Of a stretch of 5,074 nucleotides of DNA, positions 1-4,588 are shown in pieces (within the stretch, counting starts at the first letter, position 1; each line of letters starts with the position of its first letter). Below the pieces are notes generated by a model. It searched no databases and was not told the origin of the DNA. It worked only from the letters and a program-made list of their open reading frames with translations. The position numbers and the translations under genes were made by a program. The stretch is from the NCBI GenBank assembly GCA_014378225.1, contig JACMOA010000187.1, positions 1-5,074 on the forward strand. Reading direction: 5' to 3'. The DNA is from Deinococcales bacterium. GTDB lineage: Bacteria; Deinococcota; Deinococci; Deinococcales; Deinococcaceae.

Positions 1-118
1 ATTCTGATAGATATTCACAGCCACTTACCTTTGTAGGCTCCCCTTTTAAAGCTCTGGCTCTATGCCCATCCGCCGTGCCACACCGTTTCATCGGCGCTCG
101 AGCCACGTTGAAAAGGGT

Positions 119-430
119 TTAACGGGCGCTCGAGTCGGGTAGAATTCCCAGTCTCACTTCTTCTTGGTACGTGCGCTCGAGCAGGAATTGTTGAATTAGA
201 ACTTCCTTGCTTGTCCCTTCGCGCCTAGCTAGTTCTTGTAAACGGCGCTCGAGGTTATTGGGCAAATGTAAATTGACCCTGTTTCGCGCTCGAGCCGGAT
301 GATTTCCCCAGCCCCTGACCGCGCCTTCCCAATTGGTTATCTCGGGAATGTCCGAAAAATCAATGTCCTCGTCACGCATTTTAGATAGGCGCTCGAGTTG
401 ATTTTTTTGTTCAGAAGATATTTCTGGCAT
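119..430 (-). CDS. brnA: BrnA-type (CopG/ribbon-helix-helix) antitoxin
   Basis: Predicted 103-residue antitoxin that would bind and neutralise the BrnT toxin encoded just upstream and repress the operon as a DNA-binding dimer, as known for BrnA proteins. The N-terminal half carries the stretch MRDEDIDFSDIPEI (about residues 18-31), which I recognise as characteristic of BrnA. The second half (about 51-92) has a ribbon-helix-helix pattern: a short beta strand RVNLHLP, then helix LERRLQELARREG, a turn TSKE, and helix VLIQQFLLERTYQ. The ATG at 428-430 lies inside the 3' end of the toxin gene (20-base overlap), so translation is probably coupled. A weak AAGGA lies 11 bases before the start. Five CTCGAG copies fall inside this small gene, encoding LE three times, ARA once and SS once. 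Toxin-first, antitoxin-second order is the usual brnTA layout. Confidence 0.82.
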   Translation of the reverse strand: MPEISSEQKNQLERLSKMRDEDIDFSDIPEITNWEGAVRGWGNHPARARNRVNLHLPNNLERRLQELARREGTSKEVLIQQFLLERTYQEEVRLGILPDSSAR

Positions 431-704
431 AAGCTTCTTTTTCCTTGCTCGAGGCCGCTCGAGCCGAGATGATTCTCACTATTTCTTCGTTCTGGTCTGC
501 ATCAAGTCGGTACGTGTGCGCGACCAGTACGACGTACATCCCCTCAATAACTCCGGTAGCTTTCCACCGCTCTTCGTCGTTCTCGAATCTGTCCTGAACC
601 ACCAGCAAATAAGGGTCGTCAAAAACCGCTGAGGCAGCTTGAAAATCAATTCCGTGCTTTGTTTGATTACTCTGATTCTTGGTTTCATCCCATTCAAAGC
701 GCAC
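411..704 (-). CDS. brnT: BrnT-type toxin (RelE-fold ribonuclease, DUF497)
   Basis: Predicted 97-residue type II toxin. BrnT proteins have a RelE-like fold and cleave RNA, arresting growth unless bound by BrnA. The N-terminus RFEWDETKNQSNQTKHGIDF followed by AxxVFDDP (residues 2-31) fits the family pattern FEWDxxKxxxNxxKHGxxFxxAxxVFxDP. The C-terminal part has IVRIISAR (about 75-82), matching the conserved RIISAR segment. The start is GTG at 702-704: it begins the family pattern at the right place and has CGGAGA at 709-714, four bases upstream. The stop overlaps brnA by 20 bases. The phd gene ends 28 bases upstream. After RIISAR, where I recall the family being rich in arginine (about ARKATRRERR), this protein reads ARAASSKEKEAY, and those residues are encoded by two CTCGAG copies 10 bases apart. 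Toxicity of this variant is untested. Confidence 0.85.
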   Translation of the reverse strand: MRFEWDETKNQSNQTKHGIDFQAASAVFDDPYLLVVQDRFENDEERWKATGVIEGMYVVLVAHTYRLDADQNEEIVRIISARAASSKEKEAYARNIF

Positions 705-732
705 AGATTCTCCGTGTCATCACAAGCCTATT

Positions 733-948
733 CTAACGCAGCTCGAGCGGTTCCCATGCGTCGAGTTCAATCACAAACTGTCCTCTAGCACTTCCAGGTT
801 GCCGTTTTTTAAGCGCAGTATCCACAAAAACCAGCCGTCCAATGACCTTACCTTCCTGGGAAAGCAAGATTTCCTCGCCAGAGTGCGCCCGCTCGAGCAA
901 TTGGGCAAACTGGCCTTCAGCTTCACGAAGGGTTACAACCTGAGTCAT
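733..948 (-). CDS. Phd/YefM-family antitoxin, no adjacent cognate toxin
   Basis: Predicted 71-residue antitoxin of the Phd/YefM family, small proteins whose N-terminal domain binds operator DNA and whose C-terminal tail blocks a toxin (often a VapC PIN-domain RNase, Doc or YoeB). The N-terminus MTQVVTLREAEGQFAQLLER, followed by AHSGEEILLSQEGKVIGRLV (residues 1-40), fits the family pattern closely. The tail KKRQPGSARGQF...ELDAWEPLEL resembles the tails of VapC-paired members, which often read RRPGSAKGxxxxxDDFDxPL. It looks nearly full length, perhaps a few residues short at the C-terminus. The usual toxin gene should follow immediately, but brnT begins 28 bases downstream instead, and no PIN-domain gene is present in the window. 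The antitoxin is therefore an orphan, works on a toxin encoded elsewhere, or has been joined to the BrnT/BrnA pair. A -10-like box lies six bases before the ATG. Confidence 0.8.
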   Translation of the reverse strand: MTQVVTLREAEGQFAQLLERAHSGEEILLSQEGKVIGRLVFVDTALKKRQPGSARGQFVIELDAWEPLELR

Positions 949-954
949 GAGTGT

Positions 955-960
955 AGTTTA
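955..960 (-). promoter_or_regulatory. Candidate leaderless -10 box for the phd-like gene
   Basis: On the minus strand TAAACT fits the TANNNT -10 consensus and is separated from the phd ATG (946-948) by exactly six bases. Transcription would then begin at or near the start codon, giving a leaderless mRNA. There is no well-placed Shine-Dalgarno: a GAGG lies 12 bases upstream of the ATG, overlapping this region. No convincing -35 is seen. A CTCGAG copy (967-972) sits between the -10 box and where the -35 would be. If active, this box lets phd-brnT-brnA be expressed separately from the Uma2 gene. Confidence 0.4.
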
Positions 961-974
961 CCTCAGCTCGAGCG

Positions 975-1538
975 TCACCCATCCAACTCAATCCGGTCAT
1001 AAATCTGCTCGAGCGAGACACGTGCTCCAGCACACCCCACCTCGAGCGTACCCTCACTTAGCGTCGCCATCATCCAGCCCTGACCGCTCCGAGTGTAAAC
1101 CTCGAGCAAACGCTGCGCCTGGTGAACCAGAACGTAAGTTTGCAAACTGGGCAGGCGCGTGTACGCTTCAAACTTTTCGCGGCGGTCTATCTGGTCTGTG
1201 CTGGGCGATAAAACCTCGAGCAGAAAACAGGGGAAATACACAACATACGGGTCATTGTCCGATTCAACGCAGGTGATGACCACATCTGGGTAATACATCC
1301 GTCGCACGGCCTCGACCCAAAGTTTAATATTCTCGCTCTGATAGCTGCATTTCTTCGCTCGAGCCTGAGGGCGCAGTGCTTCGGTGAGGTTGTTGACAAT
1401 ATCATTGTGACGGCGGCTAGAACCAGACATGGCGTGAATAAAGCCGTCCAGAAACTCGTGCCGCAAGTCACTATGGCGCTCGAGTTCTAAATACTCCTCG
1501 AGTGTGTAGCGCTGGGGTTTGAAAGCAGGTTGGGTCAT
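975..1538 (-). CDS. Uma2-family protein (PD-(D/E)XK nuclease fold)
   Basis: A 187-residue protein of the Uma2 family (DUF820, PF05685), which has a restriction-endonuclease-like fold. The biological role of the family is not settled. Recognisable elements are the N-terminal YTLEEYLELE (11-20), RHEFLDG with E28, HNDIVNNL (44-51), YYPDVVITC with the candidate metal-binding D85, FLLEVLSPST with the candidate catalytic E108, REKFEAY with K122, and the C-terminal VSLEQIYDRI. Length is typical for the family and the active-site pattern looks intact. The ATG overlaps the stop of an upstream 27-codon ORF as ATGA. The phd gene starts 26 bases after the stop. Seven CTCGAG copies lie in this gene, six of them read as Leu-Glu; the one at 1215 contains the codon for E108. 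Multicopy Uma2 genes are common in Deinococcota and cyanobacteria. Confidence 0.88.
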   Translation of the reverse strand: MTQPAFKPQRYTLEEYLELERHSDLRHEFLDGFIHAMSGSSRRHNDIVNNLTEALRPQARAKKCSYQSENIKLWVEAVRRMYYPDVVITCVESDNDPYVVYFPCFLLEVLSPSTDQIDRREKFEAYTRLPSLQTYVLVHQAQRLLEVYTRSGQGWMMATLSEGTLEVGCAGARVSLEQIYDRIELDG

Positions 1539-1618
1539 GGGTTTGATTTTAACTCGAGCCGCAGCACAATTTCTTTGAATAGCTCAAGTTTTAGATTCCC
1601 ATCAATATGGGCTTGCAT
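1535..1618 (-). CDS. Small 27-codon ORF overlapping the Uma2 gene (ATGA)
   Basis: I do not recognise this peptide. From the ATG at 1616-1618 it reads MQAHIDGNLKLELFKEIVLR and ends LELKSNP, probably an amphipathic helix. Two things argue that it is translated: its stop overlaps the Uma2 start in the sequence ATGA, and a -10-like TACAAT lies exactly six bases upstream of its ATG. A GGAGGT also lies at 1630-1635, 11 bases from the ATG. The same frame stays open upstream and reads plausibly (WLEQEERFGKFWLERR), with another CTCGAG in the LE frame, but it offers only a CTG as a start. The ORF may therefore be the surviving 3' end of a longer, truncated gene, or simply a leader peptide coupling translation to Uma2. 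Confidence 0.4.
   Translation of the reverse strand: MQAHIDGNLKLELFKEIVLRLELKSNP
1546..1551 (-). promoter_or_regulatory. Candidate -10 box for the Uma2 gene
   Basis: TAAAAT on the minus strand differs from TATAAT at one position and ends seven bases before the Uma2 ATG. This is the spacing expected for a leaderless or near-leaderless transcript. It lies inside the small upstream ORF and directly abuts a CTCGAG copy (1553-1558). No clear -35 is seen and the surroundings are AT-rich, so a chance match is possible. Confidence 0.3.
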
Positions 1619-1624
1619 AGAAGT

Positions 1625-1630
1625 ATTGTA
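1625..1630 (-). promoter_or_regulatory. Candidate leaderless -10 box for the small ORF-Uma2 unit
   Basis: TACAAT on the minus strand is one mismatch from TATAAT and is six bases from the ATG at 1618. It partly overlaps a GGAGGT sequence (1630-1635), so the same stretch could instead serve as a ribosome binding site on a longer transcript reading through the bamA terminator. No good -35 is seen at 16-18 bases; CTCGAG (1637-1642) occupies the spacer. Confidence 0.4.
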
Positions 1631-1677
1631 CCTCCGCTCGAGCCAAAATTTCCCAAATCTTTCTTCCTGCTCAAGCC

Positions 1678-1711
1678 ATAAATAAAGCGGCAGGGCCGAA
1701 ACCCCACCGCT
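1678..1711 (-). terminator. Rho-independent terminator of bamA
   Basis: On the minus strand, 16 bases after the bamA stop codon, AGCGGTGGGG pairs with CCCTGCCGCT around the loop TTTCGG. This gives a 10-pair stem with two G-T wobbles (1686-1711), followed by the T-rich TTATTTAT. The loop contains TTCG, a stabilising tetraloop if the flanking T-G pair forms. The outer end of the stem shares bases with a CTCGAG copy (1710-1715). On the plus strand no T-run follows, so it should act only on leftward transcription. It separates bamA from the Uma2/antitoxin cluster. Confidence 0.72.
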
Positions 1712-1727
1712 CGAGCGTGCTTTCAAT

Positions 1728-4301
1728 TTAGAAGAAATTACCGATTCTAAAGCTGAATTTGCCGTTCGGATTGCGCTCACTGAAGGCGTAATCAAAGCGC
1801 AGCGCAGGCAGCAGGAAGGTTCCCAGACCCAGGTTGAGTTGGACTCCCGCGCCCACACCCCATTTGAGCAGGGGGTCCCGCGTGTTTTGCCACGCGTCGC
1901 CCAAATCCGCAAAAGCTACCCCGTAGAGGCCCTGTGCCACCCCCGCGTTGACGTTGAAGTTATAGCGGTACTCGGCGCTCGAGGAGAAGAAATTGGTGCC
2001 AGTAAACTCGCGGGAGTCGTAGCCGTGCAGGGTTTCCGCTGGGGACACGCCCACATCCGAGCCACCCACTGAGAACTGACGGTTGGCAGGAGCGCTGCCA
2101 ATCAGGGTTCCCGCGTTGGCCCGCAGCGCCAGAACCTGCTGGTTCGAGCCATTAGACAGCACGTTCCCGAAGCCCAGGTAGGTGCTGGCCCCGGCAGCTA
2201 ACCGTGTCCAGTTGTAATTGACCGGTCCAGCATTGCCGAAACCAAAACCCAGATTTCCGCTGGCCCGCACGCCAGAGCTGGGGAACTCGGGGTTGTTGGT
2301 GTTGTCAAAGTTCAGTCCGCTCGAGAGCAGGCTGGTGGCTCCGTCCTGTGGCACAAAGCTGCTCACCGAGGGCAAACTGGTAAGCGGTGTGCCGGGTCCC
2401 ACTCGAGGTAACAGGTCAGCGTCGGTGGCGTTCTCGAGCGAGTTCTGGTCTTGGGTATAGCTGGCGCTGATTCCGATAGAAAGAAAATCGCTCAGTGGCC
2501 TCGAGATGCTGAATTCCACTCCGCTCGAGCGCTGGCTGTACTCACGGGCGGGGTCCACTTCCACTCCGGCGGCATCGGTGTTTTTGATTGGCTTGTTTTC
2601 TGCGTCTAGCAGTTTATTGTTGCCCGTAACCGTGGAATATACGCTCGAGGACACCTGGGTTCGCACCGTTTTGAAGTCCAGAAAATCAATATCAAGCCAG
2701 GGAATGGTGTAGCCCAGAGAGCCACTGAGATACTGCCCTGCGTCGTTTTGCTGACCGTTGAGCTGAAAGTTGACCTTATGGGCCAGACCAAACAGGTTGT
2801 TGTACTGAAGCGCCAAATTTCCGCTAAAGCCATCCCGACTGCTCCACTCGAGGCCCGGAAGAAGGTTGAACTTGCTACTGTCCGTCACTTCAAACGAAAC
2901 AATAAGCGAGGTGGGGTCGCTTTCACTGGGGCGAATTTGGGGCGTTCCCAACTGAAACAACTCGGTGCGGAGAACCTTTTCAAGGCCTTGCCGCAACTTG
3001 TCGGTGTTGAACAGCGAGCCTGGAGGGGGAAGTTCGCGCAAGATGATGCGGTTCTGGCTGGTCTGGTTCCCTTTCCATTTCAGCTCGTAAGCCCCAATCT
3101 TGACCTCGCGCAAGTTAAAGGTCAGCACGCCGTCCACAAAGCTAATGGGGTCCGGCTGAGTGGTCAACTCGAATCCCCGGTCCCGGTACGCTTTTTGAAT
3201 ACTGACGTAATCTTCCTGAGCCAGGGAAACGTTGTACTGGTCCCCGGTTTTAAGTCTTAGCAGGGCGGTCAATTCCTGTGCTCCAATCACTCCACTGCCC
3301 TTAACCTCTACCCGCGTAACCTTGCCTGCGGGCAAGGGGCTAAGGGAAAAGCTGACATTGACGGTACCGGGGTCCTCAGGGGTCTGGGTAAAGCTCAAAT
3401 CTACGGTCTGGCCCAGCTGATTGCCAATCAGGCGCAGTTCGTCGCCCAGGGTACGCACGTTGAACAAATCTCCAGCCTTAGCCTTTAGCCCCACCGCTTT
3501 ACCCAACGGCGCAGTATCAATGCTGGCAATTTTGAGTTCGCGGACCTGTACGGTGAGGGTTCCCCCAGCCAGTTCACTGCGAACTACATCTACACCACTA
3601 CCGCTGAAACCCGCGTTAGCGTAAGCCATACCTACGGCCTGCACGGCCCGTTGGTAGGTCAGCACATCAAACTTACCCCCAGCTACCAACGGCCTAAACG
3701 CCGCCTCGAGCGTGGCTTTGGGTACAGCAGCGTTGCCTACGAACACCACTTTGGTCACAGGAACACTTTCCTCGAGAGTATAAGTGACCGTTGCGCCTTC
3801 CTTTTCCTCTACGATGTCGGTAATCACGCGGGGCGCAAAAGGGAAACCCGCGTCGCGGTACGCTTTTGAAAGCAGGTCTTTGGACTGCTCGATGCGGGCT
3901 GCGTTGAGCGTGGTTCCGGCGCTGATGTTGAGATTGCCCTCGAGCGCGGCTTTAATGCGGTCAGGTGGAATAAAGGTGCTCTTGACCACCACGTTTTTGA
4001 TGTCCGCGTTAGGGACTACCGTGATGACCAGCACGGTCTGACCTGCAATATCCTGAAGTTCAGCGCTGGCCCTCTGAAAAAAGCCCTGACTTAAAACCGC
4101 TAGCTGCACGGCAGTCAGGTTAATCTGACTGACCGAATCCCCGATTTGTACCGGAAGATTGACCTTAATCAATCCAGTGAGTAAGTCCGAGGTACCCCGA
4201 ATTTGAATATCTTGTAGGGTTCCCACCGACTGGGCCTGGGCCTGAGAAAGAGCGCCTACCGAAAGAGCCGCCGCCAGAGAAATAAAATTTGAATAGCGCA
4301 T
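1728..4301 (-). CDS. bamA: BamA/Omp85-family outer-membrane protein assembly factor
   Basis: An 857-residue Omp85 protein that would insert beta-barrel proteins into the outer membrane, the core of the BAM machinery; this implies a diderm cell. Residues 1-24 form a signal peptide (basic start, hydrophobic run, AQA cleavage site). Repeating POTRA units follow, at about 25-100, 101-179, 180-256, 257-322, 325-401 and 402-474; a typical one has a KVVFVGN-like first strand, a helix pair and an AYRDAGF-type motif. From about 476 the protein alternates short strands as a beta-barrel and ends FSFRIGNFF, an outer-membrane signal with terminal Phe. It has six POTRA units against five in E. coli BamA. 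The conserved loop-6 motif, usually (V/I/L)RG(F/Y), reads LHGY here with His759. The gene stands alone with its own terminator. A TamA-like role cannot be excluded, but length and domain number favour BamA. Confidence 0.9.
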   Translation of the reverse strand: MRYSNFISLAAALSVGALSQAQAQSVGTLQDIQIRGTSDLLTGLIKVNLPVQIGDSVSQINLTAVQLAVLSQGFFQRASAELQDIAGQTVLVITVVPNADIKNVVVKSTFIPPDRIKAALEGNLNISAGTTLNAARIEQSKDLLSKAYRDAGFPFAPRVITDIVEEKEGATVTYTLEESVPVTKVVFVGNAAVPKATLEAAFRPLVAGGKFDVLTYQRAVQAVGMAYANAGFSGSGVDVVRSELAGGTLTVQVRELKIASIDTAPLGKAVGLKAKAGDLFNVRTLGDELRLIGNQLGQTVDLSFTQTPEDPGTVNVSFSLSPLPAGKVTRVEVKGSGVIGAQELTALLRLKTGDQYNVSLAQEDYVSIQKAYRDRGFELTTQPDPISFVDGVLTFNLREVKIGAYELKWKGNQTSQNRIILRELPPPGSLFNTDKLRQGLEKVLRTELFQLGTPQIRPSESDPTSLIVSFEVTDSSKFNLLPGLEWSSRDGFSGNLALQYNNLFGLAHKVNFQLNGQQNDAGQYLSGSLGYTIPWLDIDFLDFKTVRTQVSSSVYSTVTGNNKLLDAENKPIKNTDAAGVEVDPAREYSQRSSGVEFSISRPLSDFLSIGISASYTQDQNSLENATDADLLPRVGPGTPLTSLPSVSSFVPQDGATSLLSSGLNFDNTNNPEFPSSGVRASGNLGFGFGNAGPVNYNWTRLAAGASTYLGFGNVLSNGSNQQVLALRANAGTLIGSAPANRQFSVGGSDVGVSPAETLHGYDSREFTGTNFFSSSAEYRYNFNVNAGVAQGLYGVAFADLGDAWQNTRDPLLKWGVGAGVQLNLGLGTFLLPALRFDYAFSERNPNGKFSFRIGNFF

Positions 4302-4309
4302 TGGAAGTT

Positions 4310-4315
4310 ATTGTA
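4310..4315 (-). promoter_or_regulatory. Candidate -10 box for bamA
   Basis: TACAAT on the minus strand is one mismatch from TATAAT and ends eight bases before the bamA ATG (4299-4301). The sequence before the ATG (AACTTCCA) has no Shine-Dalgarno, which fits a leaderless or near-leaderless mRNA. No clear -35 is seen 16-18 bases upstream. Confidence 0.45.
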
Positions 4316-4396
4316 ACGGGTTTAAGGCTGACGCGAGCATACGAGCTAATTAAGAAGGATTAGGATTGGATGGGGAAAACGGGTGAAGGGTTAGAA

Positions 4397-4440
4397 ATTC
4401 GAGCGCCGATATTACCGAAACGGTGGTCAAGGCGCTGAAT
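4397..4440. other. Intergenic hairpin 1, bulged 10-pair stem with inner stem
   Basis: ATTC and AGCGCC (4397-4400 and 4402-4407, with a single bulged G at 4401) pair with GGCGCT and GAAT (4431-4440). Inside, ACCG (4414-4417) pairs with CGGT (4421-4424) around AAA, separated from the outer stem by a symmetric six-by-six internal loop. It lies between two divergent genes in 287 non-coding bases. The bulged G falls in TTCGAGC, a near-copy of the CTCGAG repeat. It could be a structured leader RNA of either gene or a protein binding site. Confidence 0.5.
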
Positions 4441-4467
4441 AAGTAGACAAAGTGGAAAGTATTACCT

Positions 4468-4532
4468 CTCCGACTGTTTTGGATAGGCCCGATAGGTGCC
4501 GCTCTATACAAAATAGTCGGAGGCGTTTCTTT
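4468..4532 (+). terminator. Intergenic hairpin 2 followed by a T-rich tract; possible attenuator
   Basis: An imperfect inverted repeat pairs 4468-4486 with 4504-4522. The arms are 19 bases, with 17 Watson-Crick pairs, one G-T wobble and one G-A mismatch, around a 17-base loop. The base of the stem (CTCCGACT / AGTCGGAG) is GC-rich. On the plus strand it is followed after three bases by TTTCTTTCTT, so it has the form of a rightward terminator. No T-run follows on the minus strand. No gene lies upstream on the plus strand, so it either ends a short leader or small RNA or controls entry into the ABC-F gene 57 bases downstream of the tract. It may instead be an operator or a remnant of a small inverted-repeat element; no target duplication is visible. 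Confidence 0.45.
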
Positions 4533-4576
4533 CTTACCCTCGAGCGAAGCTCCCCTCATTCCACCTCCAGAACTTG

Positions 4577-4582
4577 TACCCT
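4577..4582 (+). promoter_or_regulatory. Candidate leaderless -10 box for the ABC-F gene
   Basis: TACCCT fits TANNNT and is followed by exactly six bases before the ATG at 4589, the spacing expected if transcription starts at the A of the start codon. No Shine-Dalgarno lies before this ATG. The ACCTCC at 4562-4567 has the complement of a Shine-Dalgarno and would not work as one on this strand. No clear -35 is visible. Confidence 0.4.
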
Positions 4583-4588
4583 ATATCC

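Noticed and set aside
42..117. A 7-base inverted repeat CCCTTTT / AAAAGGG (42-48 and 111-117) as a terminator after brnA
   Set aside because: The loop is over 60 bases and no T-run follows; a chance match is likely. I see no supportable terminator or gene in 1-118.
679..1276. Two overlapping plus-strand ORFs of 107 and 109 codons (679-1002 and 947-1276)
   Set aside because: They are antisense to the phd and Uma2 genes, have no family-like motifs, and remain open largely because of the minus-strand coding sequence.
97..1715. Dense palindromes as a CRISPR array or tandem repeat locus
   Set aside because: Only 6-8 bases are shared, the spacing varies from 10 to 284 bases, and the intervening sequence codes for recognisable proteins.
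1535..1912. A 125-codon minus-strand ORF overlapping the end of bamA
   Set aside because: Its first part is only another frame of bamA's last codons, and the bamA terminator interrupts it; only the last 27 codons have independent support.
2748..3260. A 170-codon plus-strand ORF
   Set aside because: It is wholly antisense to bamA, whose POTRA and barrel motifs are clear; the sequence looks like no protein family I know.
4350..4559. A 69-codon minus-strand ORF in the bamA/ABC-F gap
   Set aside because: Its composition is not protein-like, it crosses both intergenic hairpins, and it has no recognisable motif.
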